A DNA stretch of 64,000 nucleotides. Origin: Geodermatophilus ruber. Its GTDB lineage: Bacteria > Actinomycetota > Actinomycetes > Mycobacteriales > Geodermatophilaceae. The translations under genes and the position numbers were made by a program. Below, one piece after another: positions 1 through 7,996 of the stretch. Position 1 is the first letter of the stretch; the number at the start of each line of letters is the position of its first letter. The DNA lies in the NCBI RefSeq assembly GCF_900114385.1, contig NZ_FOSW01000010.1, positions 1 to 64,000 of the forward strand, in the 5' to 3' direction. The notes under the pieces were generated by a model, which searched no databases, was not told the DNA's origin, and saw only the letters and a program-made list of their open reading frames with translations.

Positions 1-629
1 CCGGCCTGCACCAGCGCCTCCAGCGCGGTCTGCAGCTTCTCCCCACCCACTGGGTCCAGGTCGCCGCGGAAGGAGAGGTGCCCGTCGGGGTGCGTGGCGA
101 GGCGCAGCGTGCGGCCCTCGGTGGGGTCGGGCTCGGGGCCGTCCTGATCCAGCCAGGCCAGGTGCCGGTGCACCGCCATCCGCAGCTCCGCATGCGGCCG
201 CTCGGTGGCGAGCCCGGCCAGCACCCGGTCGATCTCGGCCAGGTCCACCCCCCGCTCCGCGGCGGCCGCGCGGTTGTCCGGGCGGGTGATCGGCTCCACC
301 ACCGCCACCTGCTCCGCGGTCACCCGCCCGGCCGCATGGGCGGCGGCCAGCGCGGGCAGCTGCTCCAGCGCGCGGCCGTTGTGCACCAGCTGCCGGGCGG
401 CGGCCGCCGACAGCCGGGCGTGCCCGCGCAGCCAGGAGGCCATCGTCTTCAGCCCGTCGTGCTCGGCCGCGCCGTTCAGCTCGCACTCGCGCACCGTGCG
501 GGCCACCTCGGCGGCCAGCCGGTTCTGCGCGGTGAGCAGCCCGCGCAGCCGATCCAGCAGCACCGGGCCCACCAGCGGCTTCAGATCGGCAGCGGCCAGC
601 CCGTCGAGTGCCTCGGTCAACCCGGCCAC
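1..629 (-). CDS. DUF222 / 13E12-repeat family protein, 3' part beyond window
   Basis: This is the N-terminal 209 residues of a DUF222 protein; the remainder lies past the left edge. The visible part has the family's helical pattern (RNRLAAEVARTVRE-like helices, then TASWLRGHARLS, LPALAAAHAAGRVTAEQV and ATHPDGHLSFRGDLDP). Full-length members are usually 400-500 residues and end in an HNH endonuclease domain, which cannot be seen here. I chose the GTG at 629 because GGAGGGG precedes it at a suitable distance and the nearby ATG frame stops after five codons. A LexA-type palindrome abuts the promoter, so SOS control is likely. Actinobacterial genomes carry many copies of this family and their role is poorly known; mobile or DNA-repair-linked nuclease functions have been proposed. 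Family call is firm, function is not. Confidence 0.85.
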   Translation of the reverse strand, partial: MAGLTEALDGLAAADLKPLVGPVLLDRLRGLLTAQNRLAAEVARTVRECELNGAAEHDGLKTMASWLRGHARLSAAAARQLVHNGRALEQLPALAAAHAAGRVTAEQVAVVEPITRPDNRAAAAERGVDLAEIDRVLAGLATERPHAELRMAVHRHLAWLDQDGPEPDPTEGRTLRLATHPDGHLSFRGDLDPVGGEKLQTALEALVQA

Positions 630-646
630 GACATCCCCTCCACGAT

Positions 647-662
647 CCGAACATATGTTCGA
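647..662 (-). promoter_or_regulatory. LexA (SOS) box upstream of the DUF222 gene
   Basis: The 14-base core CGAACATATGTTCG is a perfect palindrome and fits the Gram-positive/actinobacterial LexA consensus (CGAAC-N4-GTTCG). It lies 18 bases upstream of the GTG start and directly next to a minus-strand TAGGAT -10 hexamer at 663-668, the position expected for repression by LexA. Confidence 0.8.
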
Positions 663-668
663 ATCCTA
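663..668 (-). promoter_or_regulatory. -10 box of the DUF222 gene
   Basis: On the minus strand this reads TAGGAT, a TAnnnT actinobacterial -10. The LexA box begins at the next base, so the repressor would cover the transcription start. No convincing -35 is visible. A short perfect hairpin (GCCCGC-AAGA-GCGGGC, 669-684) lies just upstream, in the spacer between this promoter and the HelR-like gene. Confidence 0.5.
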
Positions 669-778
669 GCCCGCAAGAGCGGGCCCGGCGAGGCGAATCC
701 CCAGGTCAAAGCCCTGTCCACAGATCTGGAGGGGGTCTTGACAGGGCCGCCGTCGGAGGGGGCGGTCGGGAACGGGCC

Positions 779-3073
779 TCAGGCCAGACGGGACAGTTCC
801 TCGGGCAGCTCACCGGGGGAGAGGACGCCGAGCCGCTGGGTGGCCCGGGTCAGCGCCACGTAGAGGTCGTTGTGCCCGCGCACCCCCTCGTCGAGCATCC
901 GCTGGGGATCGACCACGAGCACCGAGTCGAACTCCAGGCCCTTGGCCTCGGCCGGGGTGATCACCACGGGGCCGAGCGAGGAGTCGGCCGCAGGGCCCGA
1001 GGAGACGCCGGAGACCCGCTCGGACACCGCGGCGGCCACCTCGGCGACCCGGCTCGCCGGCACGATGACGGCGGTGGTGCCCTCGTGCTGCGCGAGCCCG
1101 GCGGTCACCTCCGCGACCCGGACGGCCACCCCCGGACCGGTGAGCTCCGCCCACGGGTCCTCCGTGGCCGGGCGCACCGACCGCGGAGCCGTCGCCCCGG
1201 TGCCGCCGGCGGCCAGCACGTCCGCGGCCACGGCCATGATCTCGGCCGGGGTGCGGTAGTTGACGGTGAGCTCCTCCAGCCGCCAGGCGTCGCCGACGTG
1301 CGGCCGCAGCGTCTCCTCCCAGCGCGAGGCGCCGGCCAGCGTGCCGGTCTGGGCGAGGTCCCCGACGGCGGTCATCGACCGGGTGGGGCAGCGGCGCACC
1401 AGCAGCCGCCACGCCATCGGGGAGAGCTCCTGCGCCTCGTCGACGACGACGTGCCCGAAGGTCCAGGTGCGGTCGGCGGCGGCCCGCTCCGCGGTGGTGC
1501 GGGAGTCGACCGTCTGCTGCCGCTCGGCCAGCTGCTCGGCGTCGATGAGGTCACCGGCGCTGAGCACCTCGGCCTCGAGGTGCTCGTCCTCCAGGTCGAC
1601 CGAGCGCGAGCCGTGCAGGACGTCGAGGGTCTCCTGGGCCTCGGCCAGCCGGCGGCGGCGGTCGCGCTCGGCCCGCGCCCGCTGCGCGCTGTCGTCGAAC
1701 CCGAGCAGCTCCTCGGCCTCCTCCAGCAGCGGGACGTCGGCCGGCGTCCACGCCGCGCCGCGGGGCCGGTGCAGGAGGGCGCGGTCGGCGTCGGACCAGT
1801 CCGGGGTGGCGGCGGCGATCCGCGCGGGGTCGGCGAACAGTTCGCCGAGCAGCCGCTCGGGGGTCAGCACCGGCCACAGGTCGTCGATCAGCAGCCGGAC
1901 GGCGGGCTCGGCGGCGACCTCCTTGCGCAGCGACGCGACGTCCTCGCGGTCGAGCAGGTTGCCCCCGCCGCGGACGTCGGCGCCGATCCGCTCGGTGTAG
2001 CGCTTGGTGAGCGTGTCGACGATGCGGCGGGCGAACACCGCCCGCGCCAGGTTGTGCAGCCGATCGGCCTTGCGCGCGGTGTTCTGCGCCCGCCGCACGT
2101 CGATCGGGCGCAGCCGCAGCGCGAAGCCGTCGACGGTGACCTCCACGGGACGGTCGGGCACGACCTGCCGGTCGGCGACGGCCGCCGCCAGCACCTCGAT
2201 CATCCCGAGCCCGCCCTTGACCGCGGCCGCCTCGGCCGACTCGGTCCCGCGGGCGTCCAGTCCGGGACGCAGCTGACCGAGCCCGGCCAGCAGCACGCCG
2301 GTCTCGCCGAGGGAGGGCAGCACGTCGGCGATGTAGCGGAGGAATGTCGGGGTGGGCCCGACGACCAGCAGCCCGCGGCGGGCCAGCCGCTCGCGGTGGG
2401 TGTAGAGCAGGTAGGCGGCGCGGTGCAGGGCGACGGCGGTCTTGCCGGTGCCCGGCCCGCCCTGCACGACCAGGACGCCGCGGTCGTCGGCGCGGATGAT
2501 GCGGTCCTGCTCGGCCTGGATGGTGCGGACGATGTCGGTCATCCGCCCGGTGCGCGCGGTGTCCAGCGCGTCCAGCAGCGCTGCCTCACCGGTGAGGCCG
2601 GACCCGGCGACGCCGTCGGCGAGCACCTCGTCGTCGAGCCGGACGACGGTGCGTCCCCGGGTGCGGATGTGCCGGCGCCGGTCGACCCCGAGGGGCTGCA
2701 CCGGGGTCGCGGTGTAGAAGGGCCGGGCGGCGGGCGCGCGCCAGTCGACGAGGGCGGGGTCACCGCCGGCGTCGTCGGCGGCCAGGCCGATCCGCCCGAT
2801 GTAGAGGGGCCCGTCCTCGGTGCGGTCGATGCGGCCGACGCACAGGCCGGCCTCGGCGGCGTCGAGGGCGGTGACCCGTTCGGTCTGGAACCGGACGGTG
2901 GCATCGCGCTCCTGCAGCGCCTGCGGGTCGACCGCCGGCCAGGAGATGGCCTGCTTCAGCCGCTGCGCGGCCAGGTTCCGGGCGGCGTCCAGGCGGCCGT
3001 AGAGCTCCTGGACGTACTGCTGCTCGGCTGCGATCTCGGGGTGGGGAACGAGCTCGGGCTGCGTCGTCGGCAC
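779..3073 (-). CDS. helR: HelD/HelR-like RNA polymerase-associated UvrD-family ATPase
   Basis: The protein has 764 residues with a UvrD/Rep-like superfamily 1 ATPase core. The N-terminal ~190 residues form the HelD-type arm and linker (HPEIAAEQQYVQELYGRLD start, then LVDWRAPAARPFY around 108-120). Walker A GGPGTGKT is at 205-212, a VVVDEAQ Walker B lies about two-thirds along, and the C-terminal VALTRATQRL helicase motif VI is present. HelD and HelR proteins bind RNA polymerase and recycle stalled or drug-bound complexes; the HelR branch contributes to rifamycin tolerance in actinobacteria. Length and the short arm favour HelR, but HelD cannot be excluded by eye. The GTG start has AGGAAG eight bases upstream. 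I saw no rifamycin-associated element in the 100 bases upstream. The gene appears monocistronic. Confidence 0.8.
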   Translation of the reverse strand: MPTTQPELVPHPEIAAEQQYVQELYGRLDAARNLAAQRLKQAISWPAVDPQALQERDATVRFQTERVTALDAAEAGLCVGRIDRTEDGPLYIGRIGLAADDAGGDPALVDWRAPAARPFYTATPVQPLGVDRRRHIRTRGRTVVRLDDEVLADGVAGSGLTGEAALLDALDTARTGRMTDIVRTIQAEQDRIIRADDRGVLVVQGGPGTGKTAVALHRAAYLLYTHRERLARRGLLVVGPTPTFLRYIADVLPSLGETGVLLAGLGQLRPGLDARGTESAEAAAVKGGLGMIEVLAAAVADRQVVPDRPVEVTVDGFALRLRPIDVRRAQNTARKADRLHNLARAVFARRIVDTLTKRYTERIGADVRGGGNLLDREDVASLRKEVAAEPAVRLLIDDLWPVLTPERLLGELFADPARIAAATPDWSDADRALLHRPRGAAWTPADVPLLEEAEELLGFDDSAQRARAERDRRRRLAEAQETLDVLHGSRSVDLEDEHLEAEVLSAGDLIDAEQLAERQQTVDSRTTAERAAADRTWTFGHVVVDEAQELSPMAWRLLVRRCPTRSMTAVGDLAQTGTLAGASRWEETLRPHVGDAWRLEELTVNYRTPAEIMAVAADVLAAGGTGATAPRSVRPATEDPWAELTGPGVAVRVAEVTAGLAQHEGTTAVIVPASRVAEVAAAVSERVSGVSSGPAADSSLGPVVITPAEAKGLEFDSVLVVDPQRMLDEGVRGHNDLYVALTRATQRLGVLSPGELPEELSRLA

Positions 3074-3148
3074 TGCGCGTCTTCCTGTCGGGTCCTGCGT
3101 CGGCTCAGGAGCAATCGCCCATGGTGCCCCGGCATTCCCGTCGGGCGG

Positions 3149-3253
3149 CTACGGCATGCCGGGGAGCAGGTAGCCCACCAGCCGGTCGGCGGGCCGGCTG
3201 AGCGCGACGAGGTGCCCGCCGGCTCCGGGCACGGGGACGAACGTCGCAGCCAT
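3149..3253 (-). CDS. possible 34-residue microprotein
   Basis: A short reading frame starts at an ATG preceded by CGGAGGAGC, a strong ribosome-binding site at ideal distance. The peptide begins MAATFVPVPGAGGHLVAL and ends YLLPGMP. It has no recognisable domain. It lies between the HelR-like gene and the divergent zinc-ribbon gene. The ribosome-binding site is the only support, so this is a candidate and not a confirmed gene. Confidence 0.3.
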   Translation of the reverse strand: MAATFVPVPGAGGHLVALSRPADRLVGYLLPGMP

Positions 3254-3333
3254 GCTCCTCCGACCCCGGGCCGCGGCCGGACTCATCGACTGCCGCCGGG
3301 GTCACACCCGCCGGCGGCAACGGCAACGTGGAG

Positions 3334-3365
3334 GTCACCTCGGTGACATCTGCCCTTCCTAGCGT
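3334..3365 (+). promoter_or_regulatory. promoter with inverted-repeat operator for the zinc-ribbon gene
   Basis: GTCACC-TC-GGTGAC (3334-3347) is a 6+2+6 inverted repeat, and a TAGCGT -10 box follows at 3360-3365. The repeat sits in the -35 region, so it may be an operator or an activator site in place of a good -35. The start codon of the zinc-ribbon gene is about 48 bases downstream. Confidence 0.4.
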
Positions 3366-3412
3366 GGGGACGCACCGACCTGGAGGACCTCACGCACGTT
3401 CTGGAGGACGCC

Positions 3413-3562
3413 ATGAGCACGCTCACCACCCCGGCGACCACCCGCCGCGGCACGGCCCGCCGGCCGCGCCCCGAGCGGACCGTCTGGACCTGCCCGAACT
3501 GCCAGCGGGAGACCCGGCCGCCGCGCAAGCGCTGCGCCGACTGCGGCACCTCCCGCTACTGA
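3413..3562 (+). CDS. zinc-ribbon microprotein, 49 residues
   Basis: A 49-residue protein with a basic N-terminal tail (TTRRGTARRPRPERT) followed by a four-cysteine zinc ribbon: CPNC, eleven residues, CADC, ending in GTSRY at the extreme C-terminus. The ATG has CTGGAGG six bases upstream. The basic tail plus a single ribbon suggests nucleic-acid or RNA polymerase binding, but no function is established. It stands alone behind its own promoter and is followed by a hypothetical gene 68 bases later. Real coding status is well supported by the ribosome-binding site and the cysteine spacing. Confidence 0.7.
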   Translation: MSTLTTPATTRRGTARRPRPERTVWTCPNCQRETRPPRKRCADCGTSRY

Positions 3563-3630
3563 CGGCCCTGGCGCGGCGCACCCGCACGGGCCACCATCGG
3601 AGGAGGGCATCTGCGGCGCGGGAGGCGGCC

Positions 3631-3948
3631 ATGGAGTGTTCTCCCAATCCGGTGACCGACGCCATCGACGGCGCCACCGGTGACATCACGATGTCCGGCG
3701 ATGCGATGCGCTGGTCGCCGGAGCTCGCCGAGGGGCACGGGCAGGCCCACCCGGGGGTGACGTCCCTGCCCGGCCTCGAGTCCGCCGCGGGCTTCGGCTC
3801 GCTGCTCGGGCTGGACGGCGCCGGGGTCCGCCGGCTCGTGTCAGGGGCGGTGAACTCGCTGGCGACCGCGGCCGGCGACGTCGTCTCCGAGCTCCGCCAG
3901 CTCACCCGTGGCGGTTCGGACGAGGAGGAGGGCGCCGAGGACCGCTGA
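3631..3948 (+). CDS. hypothetical protein, 105 residues
   Basis: I do not recognise this protein. The first third is polar (NPVTDAIDGATGDITMSGDAM), the middle is rich in small residues, and an amphipathic helix (GVRRLVSGAVNSLATAAGDVVSELRQL) precedes an acidic tail (GGSDEEEGAEDR). The ATG has GGGAGG six bases upstream. It is soluble by appearance, with no signal peptide or membrane segment. It lies between the zinc-ribbon gene and the acyl-CoA dehydrogenase pair, all on the plus strand. Confidence 0.6.
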   Translation: MECSPNPVTDAIDGATGDITMSGDAMRWSPELAEGHGQAHPGVTSLPGLESAAGFGSLLGLDGAGVRRLVSGAVNSLATAAGDVVSELRQLTRGGSDEEEGAEDR

Positions 3949-4013
3949 GCCCGTCGGTGGCGGCTCTGGCAGGCTGCGGGGACGTGCCACACCGACGTGG
4001 GGAGCCGCACCGC

Positions 4014-5174
4014 ATGAGCAGTCCACTCGCGCCGGCTCCCGCGCCGCCGTCCGAGGCCGCGGAGAAGGTTCGCGCGGAGGTGCGCGAGTTCCTCGCCGCC
4101 GAGCAGGCCGCCGGATCCTTCACCACCCACGTCGACACGTGGCTGTCCGGCGTCGACCCGGCGTTCTCGCGGAAGCTGGGGGAGCGGGGCTGGCTGGGGA
4201 TGACCTGGCCGAAGCGGTACGGCGGGCACGAGCGCTCGGCGATGGAGCGGTACGCGGTGACCGAGGAGCTGCTGGCGGCGGGGGCGCCGGTGGCGGCGCA
4301 CTGGATCGCCGACCGGCAGTCGGGCCCCAACCTGCTGAAGTTCGGCACCGAGGCGCAGCGGCAGGCGATCCTGCCGCGCATCGCGGCGGGGGAGTGCTTC
4401 TTCGTGATCGGCATGTCCGAGCCGGACTCCGGCTCGGACCTGGCCTCGATCCGCACCCGCGCCACCCGCAACGGCGCCGGCGACTGGGTGGTCACCGGCG
4501 CGAAGGTCTGGACGTCGAACGCGCACCACTCGCACTACGGGATCGTGCTCGTGCGCACCGCGCCGGTGGATCCGGGCAACCGGCACGCCGGGCTGTCCCA
4601 GCTGCTGGTGGACCTGTCGCTGCCGGGGATCAGCATCAACCCGATCCGGATCCTGGACGGCGGGCACCACTTCAACGAGGTGGTGTTCGACGACGTCGTC
4701 GTCCCCGGGGACATGCTGCTGGGCGAGGAGGGCAACGGCTGGCAGCAGGTGACCGCCGAGCTGGCCTTCGAGCGGTCGGGGCCGGAACGCTTCTTGTCGA
4801 CATATCCCCTTCTCGCCGAGTTCGGACGTCGAGTTGTCGACTCCGGCGACCCGGCGGCGCTGGCCACCCTGGGCCGGCTCTCGGCCCGGCTGCTGGCGCT
4901 GCGGCAGCTGAGCCTGCGGATCGCCGCGGCGCTGGACCGCGGCGAGCTGCCCGACATCCCCGCGGCGCTGGTGAAGGACGTGGGGACGACGTTCGAGGCC
5001 GATGTCATCGAGGAGATCCGCCGGGTGGTCGAGGTGGCGCCGTCGCTGGACTCGCCGGATCCGCTGGCCCGGGCGCTGGCCGAGGCGCAGCTGCACGCGC
5101 CGGGCTACACGCTGCGGGGCGGGACGAACGAGATCCTGCGCGGCATCGTGGCGAGGGGGCTGGGGCTGCGATGA
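4014..5174 (+). CDS. acyl-CoA dehydrogenase
   Basis: FAD-dependent acyl-CoA dehydrogenase of 386 residues that introduces an alpha,beta double bond into an acyl-CoA, passing electrons to ETF. The flavin-binding motif FVIGMSEPDSGSDL is at about 130-143, and the C-terminal LRGGTNEILRGIVARG signature closes the protein. The ATG at 4014 is preferred because GGGGAG precedes it and earlier codons encode an unlikely extension. The stop overlaps the start of the next gene (ATGA), so the two are translationally coupled. Such adjacent pairs, one canonical and one divergent subunit, are typical of actinobacterial heteromeric dehydrogenases acting on bulky acyl-CoAs such as steroid side chains. Substrate unknown here. 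Confidence 0.88.
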   Translation: MSSPLAPAPAPPSEAAEKVRAEVREFLAAEQAAGSFTTHVDTWLSGVDPAFSRKLGERGWLGMTWPKRYGGHERSAMERYAVTEELLAAGAPVAAHWIADRQSGPNLLKFGTEAQRQAILPRIAAGECFFVIGMSEPDSGSDLASIRTRATRNGAGDWVVTGAKVWTSNAHHSHYGIVLVRTAPVDPGNRHAGLSQLLVDLSLPGISINPIRILDGGHHFNEVVFDDVVVPGDMLLGEEGNGWQQVTAELAFERSGPERFLSTYPLLAEFGRRVVDSGDPAALATLGRLSARLLALRQLSLRIAAALDRGELPDIPAALVKDVGTTFEADVIEEIRRVVEVAPSLDSPDPLARALAEAQLHAPGYTLRGGTNEILRGIVARGLGLR

Positions 5175-6241
5175 GCGATCAGGACCTGGTCGTGGAGACC
5201 GTGCGGGACATCCTGTCCGCGCACGAGCCGTTCGTGCTCACCCCGGAGCGGCCGTGGGACGCGGAGCTGTGGTCGACCCTGGCCGAGGCCGGGCTGACCG
5301 GGGTCGGGCTGCCCGAGCAGGCCGGGGGCTCGGGCGGGGAGCCGGCCGACGCGGTCGCCGTCGTCCGCACCCTGGCCGCCGGGGCCGCGGCGGTGCCGGT
5401 GGCCGAGCAGCTGCTGGTCGCCGGCCCCGCGCTGGTCGCGGCCGGCCTGGACCTGCCGCCGGTGGACCAGCCGCTGACCGTGGCGGTGGAGGGGGCGGTG
5501 CACGCCGAGCCGGTCGACGACGGTGACGGGCCCGGCCGCTGGACGCTCACCGGCACCGCCACCGACGTCGCCTGGGCCGGGGTGGCCCGGCACGTCGCGG
5601 TGCTGGCCGCCGCACCGGCCGGGATCGAGGGCGCCGTGCTGGCCCTGGTCGACGCCGCGGGGCTGGCCGGCAGCGAGGCCCGCAACCTGGCCGGGGAGCC
5701 CCGCGGCTCGCTGGTGCTCGGCGGCGCACCCGCCACCGGGGCGCTGCTGCCCCCGGCCCGGGCGGCGCGGGTGCGGGCGCGGTTCGCCCTGGCCCGGGCG
5801 GTGCAGCTGGCCGCGGCGCTGGAGCAGGTGCTCGCCTGGACCGTGCGGTACGCCGGGGAGCGGCAGCAGTTCGGCCGGCCGCTGGCGAAGTTCCAGGCCA
5901 TCCAGATGCAGCTCGCGCAGATGGCCGGGGAGGTCACCGCCACCGGCGCGCTGGTCGACGCCGCCGTCCAGGCCCTCGACCGCGGGGAGGACGTCGTCCT
6001 GCCCGCCGCCGCGGCCAAGGTGCGCGCCGGCGCCGCGGTCGAGCCGGTGGCCCGGCTGGCCCACCAGGTGCACGGCGCGATCGGCTTCACCCAGGAACAC
6101 AAGCTGCACCACCTCACCCGCCGCTGCTGGTCCTGGCGCGACGAGGCCGGATCCGAGCTCACCTGGGCGCGGGTCCTCGGCGTCGGCCTGCTCGCCGACG
6201 GCGGCGACGCCCTCTGGCCCGCCCTCACCCGGGTCGTCTGA
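5171..6241 (+). CDS. acyl-CoA dehydrogenase, second subunit
   Basis: This 356-residue protein belongs to the same fold as its upstream partner but is shorter and more diverged. The C-terminal helical domain is clear: RQQFGRPLAKFQAIQMQLAQM, then AHQVHGAIGFTQEHKLHHLTRR near the end. The central FAD-binding region lacks the usual SEPxSGSD motif. That asymmetry fits an alpha2beta2 heterotetramer in which active site and flavin contacts are shared. The start codon overlaps the upstream stop by ATGA. The gene converges on the DsbA-like gene with about 30 bases between them. Confidence 0.85.
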   Translation: MSDQDLVVETVRDILSAHEPFVLTPERPWDAELWSTLAEAGLTGVGLPEQAGGSGGEPADAVAVVRTLAAGAAAVPVAEQLLVAGPALVAAGLDLPPVDQPLTVAVEGAVHAEPVDDGDGPGRWTLTGTATDVAWAGVARHVAVLAAAPAGIEGAVLALVDAAGLAGSEARNLAGEPRGSLVLGGAPATGALLPPARAARVRARFALARAVQLAAALEQVLAWTVRYAGERQQFGRPLAKFQAIQMQLAQMAGEVTATGALVDAAVQALDRGEDVVLPAAAAKVRAGAAVEPVARLAHQVHGAIGFTQEHKLHHLTRRCWSWRDEAGSELTWARVLGVGLLADGGDALWPALTRVV

Positions 6242-6271
6242 GGACGCGGGCGAGAGCGGGCCGCCGGTGTG

Positions 6272-6994
6272 TCAGGCGCCCCTCGACAGCAGGTCCAGCA
6301 GCTCCTCCGCCCACTCCGTGCGGTACTCCTCGAGACGCGGGAAGCCGTCCGGCGGGGCCGCGGTCCAGTGGTAGGTCGCACCGGGGTTGTGCGTGGCGAA
6401 GCCGCCCGCCGCGAACAGGTGCGGACTTCCCTGGACGTCCGGCCGCTGGGCGACCTCCCACTGCGCGTAGACCTCCCGCCGCCCGGCTCCTCGGGCGAGA
6501 GCGCCGGCCAGCGCCGCAGCATCGACGTGCGCGCACTGCTCGGCCACGTCGAGGATCACGCTGTGCACGCTGATGCAGCGTCCCTCGGCGTAGAAGGCCC
6601 GCCGGAGAGCGGCGTCGAGCTCATCGCTGGCGCGCAGACCGCCGACGGCCGGGTCCTTCGCCGCCTGGACCGCCTCCATGGCCGGCAGCATGGTCACCGG
6701 GTACGTCGAGTCGGGCTGGGTCCAGGGCCGCCAGCCCAGGTCGGGGCAGTGCGCGGCGATGGCCACGACCTCGACATCGATGATCAGCTTCGGGGTGCCG
6801 CGCCGGTTGAAGAGCTCCAGGGGGAACGCACGGTGGTCGACCAGCAACGGGTCGTCGCGCTCCGCGGCCCGGCGGTGCAGGGTGTGCAGGGCCAGCGACG
6901 CCCACGGGCAGCCGATGTCCGACCAGACGGTCACGACGCCGGGCGCCGGGTTGCGCAGCGGCTCGGTGAGCTCCGGAACCTCGAGCGCGGTCAT
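6272..6994 (-). CDS. DsbA-family thioredoxin-fold protein
   Basis: A 240-residue DsbA/FrnE-type protein. The N-terminal beta strand and active-site region read VTVWSDIGCPWASL, with a single cysteine (C29) in a CPWA motif instead of CPxC. A monothiol centre points away from disulfide oxidation and toward thiol-dependent isomerase or transferase chemistry, as in the 2-hydroxychromene-2-carboxylate isomerase relatives; this is inference. There is no signal peptide, so it is cytoplasmic. Its ATG overlaps the stop of the nitrilase-family gene (ATGA), so the two are coupled. They probably belong functionally to the adjoining ring-hydroxylation cluster or form their own small operon after the hairpin at 7933-7979. 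Confidence 0.75.
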   Translation of the reverse strand: MTALEVPELTEPLRNPAPGVVTVWSDIGCPWASLALHTLHRRAAERDDPLLVDHRAFPLELFNRRGTPKLIIDVEVVAIAAHCPDLGWRPWTQPDSTYPVTMLPAMEAVQAAKDPAVGGLRASDELDAALRRAFYAEGRCISVHSVILDVAEQCAHVDAAALAGALARGAGRREVYAQWEVAQRPDVQGSPHLFAAGGFATHNPGATYHWTAAPPDGFPRLEEYRTEWAEELLDLLSRGA

Positions 6995-7902
6995 GCCGGG
7001 GCCGCCTCACGGGCGGGGGTCCCCAGACGGCGGTCGTCGAGGACGGGGAACGACCGGCGGTAGTGGTCCACCTCCCGCAGGTCCAGCTGCACGTCCAGGA
7101 CCTCCGGTCCCGAGCCGGCCTGGGCCAGGACGACGCCGTTCGGCGAGACCACCTGGCTGCACCCGCCCATCGCGACGCCACTGTGCGTGCCGGCCGTGTT
7201 GCACTGGATGAGGAACGACTGGTTCTCCAGTGCCCGGGCGCGACCCAGCAGCTGCCAGTGCTCCACCCGTGGCGCCGGCCATGCGGCGGGCACCACGAAA
7301 AGGTCGCTGCCCGCGTCGAGCAGGGTCCGGAACATCTCCGGGAAGCGCAGGTCGTAGCAGGTGGCCAGACCGATGGTCGCGACCTCGCACCCATCCGTGC
7401 CGGTCAGCGGCGTGGTGACGATCCGGTCACCAGCGTCGAGGAGACGGGGCTCACCGTCCCCGAAGCCGAACCGGTGGACCTTGCGGTAGGTGGCGCGCAG
7501 CGCGCCGTCCCGCCCGAACAGCAGCGAGGTGTTCCACAACCCGCGAACCTCCGGGGCCCGGGCGGCGTCGGCCGGCGCGCGTTCGATGATCGAGCCCGCG
7601 TGGAGGACCGCGCCGGCAGCCCGGGCGGCCTCGGACATGGCGCGGGCCACCGGGCCGTCGAGCGGCTCGGCCCGATCGACCCACGTGTCGCTGGCGAACC
7701 CCCCGTGCGCCCAGAGCTCCGGGAGCACGATCAGGTCGGCGTCGGTCAGGCCGCACACCAGTGCCGCCACCCGGTCGATCCGGTCACTGACCGGCTCGTC
7801 GTCGCCGTAGGCGACCTGCACGACCTTCACGCGGATGCGGTAGCTCGAATCGCCGCAGCCGGAGCTCCGGGGCCGGCGGACCGTCGTCTGGCCCTCGCTC
7901 AT
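6991..7902 (-). CDS. carbon-nitrogen hydrolase (nitrilase superfamily)
   Basis: A 303-residue cytoplasmic amidase or nitrilase-like hydrolase. The catalytic triad is visible: E62 in VLPELW, K141 in YRKVHRFG, and C182 in ATCYDLRFPE. The TCYDLRFPE context resembles omega-amidase and carbamoylase branches more than true nitrilases. The first ~20 residues (TTVRRPRSSGCGDSS) look non-conserved, so translation may start later, near the VKVVQVAYGDDE strand. It is coupled to the DsbA-like gene downstream and lies behind the catabolic operon on the same strand. A role in opening or deamidating a nitrogenous intermediate of that pathway is plausible but unproven. Confidence 0.85.
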   Translation of the reverse strand: MSEGQTTVRRPRSSGCGDSSYRIRVKVVQVAYGDDEPVSDRIDRVAALVCGLTDADLIVLPELWAHGGFASDTWVDRAEPLDGPVARAMSEAARAAGAVLHAGSIIERAPADAARAPEVRGLWNTSLLFGRDGALRATYRKVHRFGFGDGEPRLLDAGDRIVTTPLTGTDGCEVATIGLATCYDLRFPEMFRTLLDAGSDLFVVPAAWPAPRVEHWQLLGRARALENQSFLIQCNTAGTHSGVAMGGCSQVVSPNGVVLAQAGSGPEVLDVQLDLREVDHYRRSFPVLDDRRLGTPAREAAPA

Positions 7903-7932
7903 GACGGGTTCTCCTCTGATCTCACAACAGGG

Positions 7933-7979
7933 ACCGGGGCGCCGTCCCGCCGCGTGACTGGGCAGGACGGCGCCCCGGT
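7933..7979 (-). terminator. strong intergenic hairpin after the cyclase gene
   Basis: Two perfect 15-base arms (ACCGGGGCGCCGTCC and its complement) enclose a 17-base loop, starting 17 bases after the cyclase stop. There is no clear U-tract, so it could be an atypical terminator or an mRNA-stabilising structure separating the catabolic operon from the nitrilase/DsbA pair. Confidence 0.6.
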
Positions 7980-7996
7980 TGTTCGGGCTGGTGCGG

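Noticed and set aside
608-3346. Very long plus-strand open frame opposite the HelR-like gene
   Set aside because: It is a high-GC antisense shadow with Arg/Gly/His-rich composition and no domain, while the minus strand carries a coherent ATPase with all motifs.
5105-6536. Minus-strand frames across the acyl-CoA dehydrogenase pair
   Set aside because: Shadows of strongly recognisable dehydrogenase genes with ATGA coupling on the plus strand.
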